From Sphingomonas sp. IW22 (lineage in GTDB: Bacteria; Pseudomonadota; Alphaproteobacteria; Sphingomonadales; Sphingomonadaceae): a stretch of DNA of 64,000 bases. Where the stretch lies: positions 127,264 through 191,263 of the forward strand of contig NZ_JBGGWB010000004.1 in assembly GCF_041321155.1 (NCBI RefSeq), in the 5' to 3' direction. The notes beneath the pieces are model-generated. The model did not search any database. It was not told where the DNA came from and worked only from the letters and a program-made list of their open reading frames with translations. Below are positions 16,660 through 25,026 of the stretch, piece by piece. Both the position numbers and the translations under genes were made by a program. The first letter of the stretch is position 1. Each line of letters opens with the position of its first letter.

Positions 16660-17637
16660 ATGAGCAAGGGCAATAAGGGCTTCGGCTCGATGTTCACAGA
16701 GGGGCTAGACGACGAGGAGAACCTCGATAAGGTGACCCCTGCCGACGGCATCATGGCAAGCCGCAGCCAGACGCTCGCCCGCATCGCGACCGGGAAAACG
16801 GTCGCCGACCGGACAGAGTGGGTCGATCCGGAACGGTGCCGCCCATGGCGGATGCACAATCGCGACCTCGACCATCTGACCGAAGATAGCTGCCGCGATC
16901 TTATCGACTCCTTTCTCTCCGCCAAGAAGCAGCGAATCCCCGCTATCGTCCGGCGGCTGAAAGACGACCCGAACTTCGACTTCGAGATCATCGCCGGCGT
17001 CCGACGCTGGTGGACGGTGAAATGGCTCCGGGCGCATCACCACCCCGAGTTCGAATATCTCGTGACGATCCAGAGTGTCACCGACGAGGAGGCGTTCCGG
17101 GTTTCAGATGTCGAGAACCGCTCGCGCAAGGACATCTCGGATTGGGAGCGGGCCAAAGAATATACGGTCGCGCTCGCTGAGTTCTACGAAGGTTCGCAGT
17201 CGCAGATGGCCGAGCATTTGAACCTCTCCAAGTCATGGCTGAGCCGGCTGCTCGACGTGGCGCGCTTGCCCGAGGCAGTTGTCGCAGCGTTCTCCGATAC
17301 GCACGACATTACGGTACGTGTCGCGCGTGACATCAAGCCGCTTACGGGAGATTCGAAGGCCCTCGCCAAGATGCGCGACGAGGCCGAGCGCATCGAAGAG
17401 GAGCGGAACAAGACTGGCGTCAGGCTTAGTGGGCCCGAAGTGGCGAAACGCCTAGTGAAGGCAACCGCTGCGCCCAGTGTAAAGGGCGGCGCCGAGAAGG
17501 AGATTACCGGCAGGGGCGGCAAGGTCATCCTGCGCTACACCAAAGCGCGGGGAGGCGGGCTTACGATCAAGGTGCCGGCGAAAGCCGAGGCTTCACCGGC
17601 TGAGCTGCTCAAGGCGATCGAGGGACTGCTGGCGTAG
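16660..17637 (+). CDS. parB: ParB partition protein
   Basis: The ParB/RepB pattern is clear: an N-terminal nuclease-like domain with DLIDSFLSAKKQRIPAIVR and IIAGVRRWWTVKWLRAH, then a helix-turn-helix (SQSQMAEHLNLSKSWLSRLLDVARLPEAV, residues about 190-220) and a basic C-terminus. It should bind the three GTTGCCACGTGGCAAC sites just upstream and pair with ParA. ATG 16660 (MSKGNKGFG) is chosen because AAGGAG lies 11 nt upstream; the longer frame from 16561 runs over a parS site and is unlikely. 325 aa is a usual length for plasmid ParB. Confidence 0.93.
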   Translation: MSKGNKGFGSMFTEGLDDEENLDKVTPADGIMASRSQTLARIATGKTVADRTEWVDPERCRPWRMHNRDLDHLTEDSCRDLIDSFLSAKKQRIPAIVRRLKDDPNFDFEIIAGVRRWWTVKWLRAHHHPEFEYLVTIQSVTDEEAFRVSDVENRSRKDISDWERAKEYTVALAEFYEGSQSQMAEHLNLSKSWLSRLLDVARLPEAVVAAFSDTHDITVRVARDIKPLTGDSKALAKMRDEAERIEEERNKTGVRLSGPEVAKRLVKATAAPSVKGGAEKEITGRGGKVILRYTKARGGGLTIKVPAKAEASPAELLKAIEGLLA

Positions 17638-17704
17638 CGCGGACGATGTAGGCACCGAGATCTCGTAACCGGCTTACATTGTCCATTAGATTGACGGTGT
17701 TATA

Positions 17705-17726
17705 CGAATTGCACGCGTGCAATTCG
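17705..17726. promoter_or_regulatory. 22-bp perfect palindrome downstream of parB
   Basis: Arms CGAATTGCACG and CGTGCAATTCG meet without a spacer. A possible plus-strand promoter (TTGTCC, 16-17 bp, TATACG) overlaps its left side. A half-site (AATTGCAC) recurs at 18848 just before the recombinase gene. No gene in the 186-bp gap is convincing. It may be an operator or a recombination or resolution site. Confidence 0.45.
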
Positions 17727-17823
17727 GCAGACGGTCGCTCGGAAGGCACCGACTTTGCACCCGATCTCGCGGCGGAGCTTACCGGCGGGTCGCGCCACAA
17801 CAGGAGAAGCAATCCGCGCTGTG

Positions 17824-18765
17824 CTAGACCAGCGCTGGGTGTGAGGTCTGCGGCAGCGAAGCGAGCAACTTACGGGCGCCTTGCGGGGTCACACCCAGCA
17901 GACGCGAGACCGCGCTTGGGTGAAGGCCCGGATAGGCAAGCTGCAGGCGGGCGAGGAGAGGGGCCTTGCTCCGCTTCGTGACGGCCAGATCGGTCTGGAT
18001 GCGCGACGCCGCACGCTCGATCGCGTCGAGGTCGCGCAAGCCAGCCTGCGCGGTTCGGCTGATCGCCTGCGCCAAGGTGCCCGCCAGCTCGGCGGGGGAG
18101 GGGGGCAGAAACTTCGGCATCAGGATGAACGAGGGGATCACCCGGGTCGTGAAGCCGACGCGGCACAGCATTAGCGGTACGGCGGCGGAGATCAGCCAGT
18201 TTCGGTTGCGTCCGCGGGGTGGCAGGTCGAGAGCGCGACCATCGACGCTGACGACATCCCAGCTGCTTGGTGTTGCCGGTTCGGTCAGCGCGAACAGCTC
18301 GAAGATGCGGTTTGCGACAGCAAGGAGGTCGCCGGAAGGGAAGGGGGCGTCCGCCGCGGTCCGCAGCTGTCGCCACATCGGCCCGAAATGCGCCAGGTCC
18401 TCAGCCGCATAAACCTCCGCCTCGGTGCGGTCATCGAGTACCCTACGAAGCACATTGAGTGTAGCGCGGGCGAGCGGATCCTTGAGATCCTCGTCGCGGC
18501 TGAGCGCAAGGTGGAAGACGGCGGCAACCGAGATCGGATCATTGAGACCTTCGGACGCGCGGGGCGGGGGCGTGCGGCCGGCGATCCAGTCCTGCAGGTC
18601 GCGTACCGCGATCGGCACGCCGGCGAGACCGGCGAGTGCGGCGGCGCCCTCCAGGCGCGCGCGCGCGAGGAAGATGTCGGCGCAGGGGCTACCGTGCAAT
18701 CGGCCATCGAGGCGCCCGAGCAGGAGCAGGCTGTCGTCGGCGCGCAGGGCTTCAGTCCGCGTCAT
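17824..18765 (-). CDS. RHE_PE00001 / DUF1612-type HTH protein
   Basis: The protein resembles the DUF1612 family found on rhizobial and sphingomonad plasmids: an N-terminal RADDSLLLLGRLDGRLHGSP block, an IAVRDLQDWIAGRTPPPR block, an FGPMWRQL region, and a C-terminal helix-turn-helix (LHPSAVSRLLGVTPQGARKLLASL). It is probably DNA-binding, but the family role is not known to me. ATG 18765 is preferred over a TTG at 18822 in the same frame. A 12-bp inverted repeat with a 9-bp spacer lies right upstream (18786-18818). It is convergent with parB and divergent from the recombinase. Confidence 0.8.
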   Translation of the reverse strand: MTRTEALRADDSLLLLGRLDGRLHGSPCADIFLARARLEGAAALAGLAGVPIAVRDLQDWIAGRTPPPRASEGLNDPISVAAVFHLALSRDEDLKDPLARATLNVLRRVLDDRTEAEVYAAEDLAHFGPMWRQLRTAADAPFPSGDLLAVANRIFELFALTEPATPSSWDVVSVDGRALDLPPRGRNRNWLISAAVPLMLCRVGFTTRVIPSFILMPKFLPPSPAELAGTLAQAISRTAQAGLRDLDAIERAASRIQTDLAVTKRSKAPLLARLQLAYPGLHPSAVSRLLGVTPQGARKLLASLPQTSHPALV

Positions 18766-18785
18766 AGGGTGGCAACGATGCCAGA

Positions 18786-18818
18786 GAGCGAAACCAAAGT
18801 CAGCAGTTGGTTTCGCTC
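18786..18818. promoter_or_regulatory. inverted-repeat operator candidate upstream of the DUF1612-type gene
   Basis: GAGCGAAACCAA and TTGGTTTCGCTC are perfect 12-bp arms separated by 9 bp. The site is 21 bp upstream of ATG 18765, where it could repress that gene, perhaps by autoregulation through its own helix-turn-helix. Confidence 0.5.
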
Positions 18819-18856
18819 CCAATTAGTGTTCAGTCGTGTACCTGCGATAATTGCAC

Positions 18857-18893
18857 TTATCATATAAGCCGAATTGACGCCTGTCTATAAGGT
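18857..18893 (+). repeat. 37-bp box upstream of recombinase copy 1
   Basis: The segment from TTATCATATAAG to CTATAAGGT matches 34617-34653 at 34 of 37 positions and lies upstream of both recombinase genes. It contains CTTAT-cat-ATAAG, two TATAAG direct repeats 23 bp apart and a TTGACG. It could be the shared promoter/operator or a recombinase-binding site. Confidence 0.65.
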
Positions 18894-18910
18894 CCGCTAC
18901 AGTGGCCGCC

Positions 18911-20164
18911 ATGGAGGCCATAGCATCAGAGGGGCAGGAAAGCCCTGAAACCGGCGATTTCGACGCCTCTGGCGCTGTCGCGGCCGCCCTGACGCCGGCG
19001 ACGATGCCCGAGCTTGCCTGGACTGCTACCCAGATGCGGGCCGAGACCCGTATCGTCATCAACGCTGAACTGATCGCGGCCTATCAGGCCGCCAGCTCGC
19101 CGCACTCGATCCGCGCGCTCAAATCCGATCTTGAGGCATTCGACTTCTGGTGCCGACGCATGAAGAGGATTGCGCTACCGGCGACGCCGGAGATCGTCGC
19201 CGACTACCTCGATGCGCGGGCAGCGAAGGGGGCTAAGCCGGCCTCGCTCGGGCGCTACAAAGCATCGATCGCCAAAATCCATCAGCTGCTCGACCTCAAG
19301 GATCCCACCCAGGCTGATCTTGTGAAGTTGCGGCTGCGCGCGATCCGGCGCGAGAAGGGCACCGCGCAGGCTCAGGCGCGTCCGTTGCGCTTCAAGGGGC
19401 CGGTGCGAGACGTGGAGCGCGACAGTCCGCGCGGGCTGAATGTGCGGGCATTGCTGGAAGCTTGCGCGGACGATGTGCCGGGCCTGCGGGATCGAGCGCT
19501 GTTGTCGGTGGCCTATGACACGGGGCTGCGCGCATCCGAGCTTGTAGCGATCAAGGTGGATGACATCCTCGAGGCGCTTGATCCAGAGGCGCGCCTTCTT
19601 GCCATCGCGCGCAGCAAGGGAGATCAGGAAGGCGAGGGGGCCACAGCTTATCTGTCACCACGTTCAGTGCGGGCAATCGCAGCATGGAAAGAGGCGGCAG
19701 GGATCGACGCGGGGCCATTGTTCAGGCGGGTGCAGGTCAGGCGCTACAAGGCGCGGGCAGCCGTAAAGGGCCGTTCGATCGACAGCATCTCGGGCCGGGA
19801 GACCTGGGATTTGCGCAAAACGCTTTCAAAGCCCGCGGTCAAGGCGCGGATCGAATATGACATCGGTGCCTCGGCGCTCCATCCGGGATCGATCGGACCG
19901 ATCTGGCGGGCAATAATCCAGCGCGCATTCGACTGCGGCGCATTGGGAGACCTGACCGCTGATGATCTGTCGCGGCTTCTAAAAGGGATCAGCGCGCATT
20001 CGACGCGTGTGGGCCTCAATCAAGACCTGTTCGTTGCGGGCGAAGATCTGGCTGGGATCATGGATGCGCTGCGCTGGAAAAGTCCGCGCATGCCGCTCGC
20101 CTATAATCGCAACCTGGCTGCTGAAGCTGGAGCGGTTGGTCGTCTTGCGCGCAAGCTGGAATGA
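18911..20164 (+). CDS. tyrosine recombinase/integrase, copy 1
   Basis: An N-terminal SAM-like core-binding domain (residues about 45-150, SPHSIRALKSDLEAFDFWCRR) precedes a catalytic domain with Arg in AYDTGLRASEL, HxxR in AHSTRVGLNQ, a Trp-containing RWKSPRMP and the nucleophile Tyr in LAYNRN. Such enzymes cut and rejoin DNA at specific sites, for multimer resolution or element integration. ATG 18911 is chosen; a GTG at 18902 is in frame. About four fifths of its residues match the copy at 34805 by eye, and the two lie in the same orientation around the metal island. Confidence 0.92.
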   Translation: MEAIASEGQESPETGDFDASGAVAAALTPATMPELAWTATQMRAETRIVINAELIAAYQAASSPHSIRALKSDLEAFDFWCRRMKRIALPATPEIVADYLDARAAKGAKPASLGRYKASIAKIHQLLDLKDPTQADLVKLRLRAIRREKGTAQAQARPLRFKGPVRDVERDSPRGLNVRALLEACADDVPGLRDRALLSVAYDTGLRASELVAIKVDDILEALDPEARLLAIARSKGDQEGEGATAYLSPRSVRAIAAWKEAAGIDAGPLFRRVQVRRYKARAAVKGRSIDSISGRETWDLRKTLSKPAVKARIEYDIGASALHPGSIGPIWRAIIQRAFDCGALGDLTADDLSRLLKGISAHSTRVGLNQDLFVAGEDLAGIMDALRWKSPRMPLAYNRNLAAEAGAVGRLARKLE

Positions 20165-20442
20165 GTGAGCTTGGGACAAAGCTGCCGTGCCCTAAACGGC
20201 ATCTGGAACGGCAGCTCTTGCCACGTTCAGACGTCCCTGGAGGGACACCTTGTATCACGGGTTTGACCAAGAGCTGCACGGCGGGTTCCAGACAGAACGA
20301 GGATCGGTGACAGCAGCGACCGTCCCAAGAACGATATGCCGCTCGCGCAGCAAGTCCATTCAACGCCCGGCATGATGCCGGAGACGGGGGTTGTTTCGTA
20401 TCAACCTTTTGTTGCAGCGGCGCTGCTGCTGATTTGGATGAG

Positions 20443-20712
20443 TTACCAATACTTCGAAATCGCCCGGAACTCTTGAATCGCCTGCTGCGGACCTTCGCCT
20501 TCCTCTGCATGGACGAGGCAATGGTCGATATGGTCGTTGATGAGCGCGCGCTTGGCGCTGGCTATGGCGCTTTCGACGGCCTGGAGCTGTTGCGCAATGT
20601 CGACGCAGGGTCGCTCCTCCTCGATCATGCCGACAATGCTGCGCAGATGACCGGCAGCGCGGTTGAGCCGCTTGATGATCGCCGGGTGGCTGGTGTGTGC
20701 GTGATGGGCCAT
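20443..20712 (-). CDS. nreA: RcnR/CsoR-family metal-sensing repressor (NreA-like)
   Basis: At 89 aa it is an all-helical DUF156 repressor: IIKRLNRAAGHLRSIVGMIEEERPC, then QLQAVESAIASAKRALINDHIDHCL. Cys36, His61 and Cys65 match the C-H-C set of CsoR-type sensors, and the His-rich N-terminus (MAHHAHTSH) resembles that of RcnR/NreA nickel-cobalt sensors. It is divergent from the NreB-like exporter, with two G-tract palindromes between them, so it probably represses nreB and itself until Ni or Co binds. Copper sensing cannot be excluded from residues alone; the gene context favours nickel. Confidence 0.88.
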   Translation of the reverse strand: MAHHAHTSHPAIIKRLNRAAGHLRSIVGMIEEERPCVDIAQQLQAVESAIASAKRALINDHIDHCLVHAEEGEGPQQAIQEFRAISKYW

Positions 20713-20748
20713 GCCCCCATGTAGTGCGCTCCACCGGGCGCTGTCGAG

Positions 20749-20766
20749 TATCCCTCCGGGGGGATA
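20749..20766. promoter_or_regulatory. metal-repressor operator 1
   Basis: TATCCCTCCGGGGGGATA is an 18-bp palindrome with one mismatch, in the nreA-nreB gap. G-tract inverted repeats are the known binding pattern of RcnR/CsoR repressors. Confidence 0.7.
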
Positions 20767-20770
20767 GACA

Positions 20771-20790
20771 ATATCCCCCCGGGGGGATAT
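20771..20790. promoter_or_regulatory. metal-repressor operator 2
   Basis: ATATCCCCCCGGGGGGATAT is a perfect 20-bp palindrome ending 9 bp before the nreB ATG. Its centre is 23 bp from operator 1, about two helical turns. The GGGGGG half may double as the ribosome site of nreB. Confidence 0.75.
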
Positions 20791-20799
20791 GTGGCGAAC

Positions 20800-22125
20800 A
20801 TGCTCAGCGTTCTCGCCAACCGCACCTATCGGCACCTGTTCCTCGCGCAGATCATCGCGCTGATCGGAACCGGCCTCGCGACGGTCGCGCTTGGCCTGCT
20901 CGCCTACGACATAGCGGGCGGCAGCGCCGGGGCGGTGCTGGGGACGGCGCTCGCCATCAAGATGATCGCCTATATCGGCGTTGCGCCGATCGCCGGCGCC
21001 TTCGCCAACAGGGTGCCGCGTCGCGCGCTGCTGGTCAGCATGGACGTCATCCGCGCCGGGGTCGCCGTCTGCCTGCCGTTCGTGAACCAGGTGTGGCAGG
21101 TCTATGTCCTGATCTTCGTCCTGCAATCGGCATCGGCCGCGTTCACCCCGACCTTTCAGGCCACGATCCCCGACGTGCTGCCGGAGGAGCGCGACTACAC
21201 CCGAGCGCTGTCCCTATCCCGTCTCGCCTACGACATGGAGAGCCTGACGAGCCCGATCCTCGCGGCCGGGCTGCTGACGGTGATGAGCTACCACTGGCTG
21301 TTCTCGGGCACCGCGATCGGCTTCGTCGCGTCGGCGCTGCTGGTCGTGTCGACCGTCCTGCCCCGACCGGCGCCGGTCGAGGCGGAGGGCGGCATCTACG
21401 ACAAGACGACGCGCGGCACGCGCATCTATCTCGCGACGCCGCGTCTGCGCGGCCTCCTAGCGCTGACCCTGACCGCCGCTGCGGCGAGCGCAATGGTCAT
21501 CGTCAACACCGTGGTCATCGTGAAGGGCATGGGCCTCGGGCAGCGGGACGTCGCGCTGACCCTCGCCGCCTTCGGGGGCGGCTCGATCACCGCCGCTCTG
21601 ACCCTGCCCCGCATCCTCGACCGGATCGCGGATCGGACCGTCATGCTGGTCGCTGCGGCCGTGCTGACGCTGGCGCTGGCGGCGCTCGCCGCGATCACCG
21701 CCACCATGCAGCCAGGCCCCGCCTATTGGCACGTCCTGCTCGGCGGATGGCTGGTGCTTGGCGTCGCCTATTCGGCGAGCGTCACACCGTCCGGACGGCT
21801 GCTGCGCCGATCGGCCAACGCCGACGATCGCCCCGCCCTGTTCGCGGCGCAATTCGCGCTGAGCCACGTCTGCTGGCTCGTCTGCTATCCGCTCGTCGGT
21901 CAGCTCGGCGCCCGCGTCGGGATGGAAGCGGCGTTCGGCGCAATGGCGATCCTTGCCGCGATCGGCACCCTGGTCGCTGTCCGTCTATGGCCGGCGAACG
22001 ACCCAGACGTGATCGCGCATGAGCATGGTGACCTCGCCGCCGACGATCCGCATCTGACCGTCCACAGCCACGGCGACCACCCTTATGTGATCGACCGCCG
22101 GCATCCGAAATGGCCGGGCAAGTGA
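20800..22125 (+). CDS. nreB: NreB-like MFS nickel exporter
   Basis: The protein is an MFS transporter with 12 predicted membrane helices (from NRTYRHLFLAQIIALIGTGLATVALGLLAYD onward) and an MFS loop motif in GAFANRVPRRALL. A His-rich cytoplasmic tail (HEHGDLAADDP, HSHGDHP) is the hallmark of NreB proteins that pump Ni2+ out of the cytoplasm. ATG 20800 begins the conserved part; GTG 20791 is an in-frame alternative immediately after the operator. It is divergent from the NreA-like repressor and heads a plus-strand run into the Cnr-type pump. Confidence 0.88.
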   Translation: MLSVLANRTYRHLFLAQIIALIGTGLATVALGLLAYDIAGGSAGAVLGTALAIKMIAYIGVAPIAGAFANRVPRRALLVSMDVIRAGVAVCLPFVNQVWQVYVLIFVLQSASAAFTPTFQATIPDVLPEERDYTRALSLSRLAYDMESLTSPILAAGLLTVMSYHWLFSGTAIGFVASALLVVSTVLPRPAPVEAEGGIYDKTTRGTRIYLATPRLRGLLALTLTAAAASAMVIVNTVVIVKGMGLGQRDVALTLAAFGGGSITAALTLPRILDRIADRTVMLVAAAVLTLALAALAAITATMQPGPAYWHVLLGGWLVLGVAYSASVTPSGRLLRRSANADDRPALFAAQFALSHVCWLVCYPLVGQLGARVGMEAAFGAMAILAAIGTLVAVRLWPANDPDVIAHEHGDLAADDPHLTVHSHGDHPYVIDRRHPKWPGK

Positions 22126-22166
22126 TTTCCTTGCCCGATAACCGACGTCCGCCTACGCTGCGCGCG

Positions 22167-22559
22167 ATGGCGATGCGTCGTTCCTCTTCCGCGATCCTCG
22201 GAGTCGTGCTGGCGCTTGTCGCCATGCTCGGCCTCGTGGTCGTGTCGGGGTGGCACAGCGCGATGATCCACGACCACAGCGTCGTTCAGGTTGCCGCGGT
22301 CGATCACCATCACGACCACGACCAGGCCGATGACCATGCGGTTGCGGCGGAGCAAGACGATCATGCGCCCGCCAAGCAGGGCGGTGGCGACGGGCCGGTG
22401 CATCTTCTCGCCCATGCAGCCGGTCATTGGGTCGCCTTCGACGGCCCGGCGACCGCGCCGGTGCCGGCGCTTGTGGCCGCTCGCGCGTGGTCGATCCTAA
22501 CGGCATCGCTCATCGGCGGCATCGATCCGTCCAAGCTCCTGCGCCCTCCGCGCGGCTGA
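22167..22559 (+). CDS. His-rich exported metal-binding protein (CzcI/CnrY-like position)
   Basis: An N-terminal hydrophobic segment (SSSAILGVVLALVAMLGLVVVSGW) is followed by a very His/Asp-rich stretch (MIHDHS, DHHHDHDQADDH, DDHAP) and a mostly hydrophobic end. It probably sits in the periplasm or inner membrane and binds metal. It occupies the place before cnrC where small CzcI-like proteins occur, but I see no clear homology to them. The start is uncertain: ATG 22167 or 22173, or 22110, which overlaps nreB. Likely co-transcribed with cnrC. Confidence 0.65.
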   Translation: MAMRRSSSAILGVVLALVAMLGLVVVSGWHSAMIHDHSVVQVAAVDHHHDHDQADDHAVAAEQDDHAPAKQGGGDGPVHLLAHAAGHWVAFDGPATAPVPALVAARAWSILTASLIGGIDPSKLLRPPRG

Positions 22560-22612
22560 GTCTCGCCGGCGCGCGACGCGCTGACTGACTTACCCCCGGA
22601 GGATCATGGACT

Positions 22613-23872
22613 ATGAACGGCAGTTATCGCCGGCAGCGCGTGCTTGCGCTGGCCGGCACGCTCGCGGCGCTATGCCCCGCAGGCGCAGCGTGGTCGCAGA
22701 CCGCGCCCCCATTCGCACAGCTCTTGAGCCAGACGCGCGACGTGCCGCGCGTCACGGCGCTAGAGGCCGACGTCGCGCGAGCGCGGGGCCTTGCCGAGCA
22801 GGCACGCGCGCGTCCCAACCCGTCGATCAACGTCTATGCCGAGAACTTCGCCGGCGACCTTGATCGCAACGCCCGCAATCAGCAGCAGACGACCTTCCAG
22901 ATCGACCAGCCTATCGAGCTGGGCGGGAAGCGATCGGCCCGGATCGCCGCCGGCGAAGCCGGCATCGTCGCTGCGCAGGCGCGGAACCGCGACGGACGCC
23001 TCGTCTATGCGACCGAGCTGGCGCGCGCCTATGTCGGCGCCGAGATCGCCGATCGCCGCATCGCGCTCGCCGAGGACGAGGTTGAGGAGGCAATCGCCGA
23101 CCTGAAGGTGGCCCGTGCCCTCGTCGGGGCGGGCAAGGAAGCCCGGCTGCGCCAGGTGCAGGCGGAAACCGAACTCAACACGCTCCAGGCTGATCTTGAG
23201 AACGCCCGCGCGCTCAAGACGGTCGCGCTGGCACGGCTGTCCGCCCTCGCCGGCTCGCCCACGCCGTTCACCGGCGTTTCGGAATCGCTGCTCGATCGCC
23301 TCGACGCCAGGCCGACCATCGGGCCGATCGACCCGATGCAGGCGACGACGGTGCGCGTCGCGGAAGCCGAGCGCGATGCGGCCGCCCGGGCGGTGACGGT
23401 CCAGCAGCGTCTCGCCATCCCGAACGTCACCGCCCAGCTCGGGGTCCGCCAGCTCCGCGTGGCAAGCGGTCCGGCAGTCGTTGCCGGCGTATCGGTGCCC
23501 CTGCCCTTCTTCGATCGCAACCGGGGCAACATCGCCGCCGCGCGCGCCGATCTGCAAGGGGCCGAGGCGCGGGCCGCAGCGGCACGGCTCGAAGCGGAGG
23601 CCGGCACCCGCGCCGGGCTCGCGCTGGTCGAGGCGGCCGATGCCCGTGCCGCTGCCGCACAGCGCACGATGGCGACGGCCGAGGAAGGCTATCGCCTCGC
23701 CCGCATCGCCTATGAGGCGGGCAAGTCGCCGCTGATCGAACTGCTCGCCGCCCGCCACAATCTCGGGGTCGCTCGCGGCGTCATTCTCGATGCCGCTGCC
23801 GCCCGTCTCGACGCTCGCGCCAATCTCGCCCGTCTTCAGGGCCTCACCATCACGGGGGAAGCGGTCCAATGA
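22613..23872 (+). CDS. cnrC: CnrC/CzcC-type outer membrane efflux factor (TolC family)
   Basis: The signal peptide (RRQRVLALAGTLAALCPAGAAWSQ) is followed by two TolC-type OEP repeats rich in coiled coil: ARPNPSINVYAENFAGDLD, then EQPIELGGKR-type DQPIELGGKRSARIAAGEAG, and near the end GYRLARIAYEAGKSPLIELLAARHNL. It forms the outer-membrane channel of the CBA metal pump. 419 aa is typical. GGAGG lies 10 nt upstream of ATG 22613. The stop overlaps the start of cnrB (ATGA), showing tight coupling. Confidence 0.92.
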   Translation: MNGSYRRQRVLALAGTLAALCPAGAAWSQTAPPFAQLLSQTRDVPRVTALEADVARARGLAEQARARPNPSINVYAENFAGDLDRNARNQQQTTFQIDQPIELGGKRSARIAAGEAGIVAAQARNRDGRLVYATELARAYVGAEIADRRIALAEDEVEEAIADLKVARALVGAGKEARLRQVQAETELNTLQADLENARALKTVALARLSALAGSPTPFTGVSESLLDRLDARPTIGPIDPMQATTVRVAEAERDAAARAVTVQQRLAIPNVTAQLGVRQLRVASGPAVVAGVSVPLPFFDRNRGNIAAARADLQGAEARAAAARLEAEAGTRAGLALVEAADARAAAAQRTMATAEEGYRLARIAYEAGKSPLIELLAARHNLGVARGVILDAAAARLDARANLARLQGLTITGEAVQ

Positions 23873-25026
23873 CCGACAGGAATCGTCTTTACACCGGCGC
23901 CGCCATCGGCCTGGTCGCCGCCGCGGGGCTCGGGTTCGGTGCCGCGCGCCTTACCCAATCGCCCGTCCCTGCACCCGCTGCCATGGAGGCGACGGCAGCG
24001 CCGGCCAAGCCGTCGAACACGGTCGCGATGACATCCCAGGCGCTCGCCGCCTCGCAGATCGCCGTCGCCCCCGCAGCCGCCGGCGAGCTGGACGCCGCAA
24101 TCCTAGCCTCCGCCACGGTCGAGGCCACCCCCGATGCCGAAGCGGTGCTGACCGCCCGCGCGCCGGGCGCGGTCAGCCGGATCATGGTCCGCATCGGCGA
24201 TCCCGTTCGTGCCGGTCAGACCCTCGCGCTGGTCGAGAGCCGTGACGCCTCGCAGATCGCGGCCGATCGCTCGGCCGCATCGGCGCGCGTGACCCTTGCC
24301 GCTCGCCAGCTCGCGCGAGAGCGCAGCTTGCTCAATCAGGGTGTCAGCCCCCGTGCCGACTTCGAGTCCGCACAGGCCAACCTCGCCGTCGCCGAGGCCG
24401 ATGCCCGGCGCGCCAGCGCCGCAGCCGGCGCCGCGCGCGTGTCGGGAGACGGGCGCTCCGTCGCCGTCGTGAGTCCGGTGGCGGGCCGCGTCACCAATGC
24501 CGCCGCCAATCTCGGCCAATTCGTCGCGGCCGAGACCGAGCTGTTCCGCGTCGCCGACCCGCGCCGTCTCCAGATCACCGCCAGCGTGCCCCCCGCCGAT
24601 GCGGGCCGCGTGCGTGAAGGCGACCGCGTGGAGCTGACCACCAACGACGGTCGCACGATCGAGGGACGCGTGCGCTCGTCCACCGGCGTCGTCGATCCGC
24701 AGTCGCGGACCGCCACCGTGATCGTGACGCCGACCGCAGGCGGCAGCACGCTCGCCCCCGGCCAGCTCGTCCAGGCGCGCATCCTCGCCAGCGGCGGTGC
24801 CGCCAAGAGCGGCGTGATGGTGCCGCAGGACGCGGTGCAGACGCTTGGGACCGAGAGCGTGGTGTTCGTGCGGACCGCCCAGGGCTTCCGCGCGCAGCCG
24901 GTCCGGATCGGCAGCCGATCGGGCGGCATGGTGGCGATCACCGGCGGCCTTTCCGCCGGCACGCCGATCGCCACCACCAATGCCTTCCTGCTCAAGGCCG
25001 AGATCGAGAAGGAGTCGGCGGAATGA
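23869..25026 (+). CDS. cnrB: CnrB/CzcB-type periplasmic adaptor (HlyD family)
   Basis: A single N-terminal membrane anchor (YTGAAIGLVAAAGLGFGAARL) precedes a biotinyl-lipoyl-like segment (LTARAPGAVSRIMVRIGDPVRAGQTLALVES), a helical hairpin, and a beta-barrel domain (VVSPVAGRVTNAAANLGQFVAAETELFRVADP). It links the RND pump to the outer-membrane factor in the periplasm. The frame overlaps the stop of cnrC and the start of cnrA by four bases each, so the three subunits form one operon. No His-rich metal-chaperone domain is seen at the N-terminus, unlike some CzcB proteins. Confidence 0.92.
   Translation: MTDRNRLYTGAAIGLVAAAGLGFGAARLTQSPVPAPAAMEATAAPAKPSNTVAMTSQALAASQIAVAPAAAGELDAAILASATVEATPDAEAVLTARAPGAVSRIMVRIGDPVRAGQTLALVESRDASQIAADRSAASARVTLAARQLARERSLLNQGVSPRADFESAQANLAVAEADARRASAAAGAARVSGDGRSVAVVSPVAGRVTNAAANLGQFVAAETELFRVADPRRLQITASVPPADAGRVREGDRVELTTNDGRTIEGRVRSSTGVVDPQSRTATVIVTPTAGGSTLAPGQLVQARILASGGAAKSGVMVPQDAVQTLGTESVVFVRTAQGFRAQPVRIGSRSGGMVAITGGLSAGTPIATTNAFLLKAEIEKESAE

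Noticed and set aside
18857..18893. Reading the 37-bp box as a plain sigma-70 promoter
   Set aside because: TTGACG and TATAAG are only about 6 bp apart, far too close for a -35/-10 pair; other pairings are weak, so I left its role open.
20165..20442. Possible gene between recombinase copy 1 and nreA
   Set aside because: Frames on both strands are short or overlap the repressor, without ribosome sites or motifs; I see only intergenic DNA.
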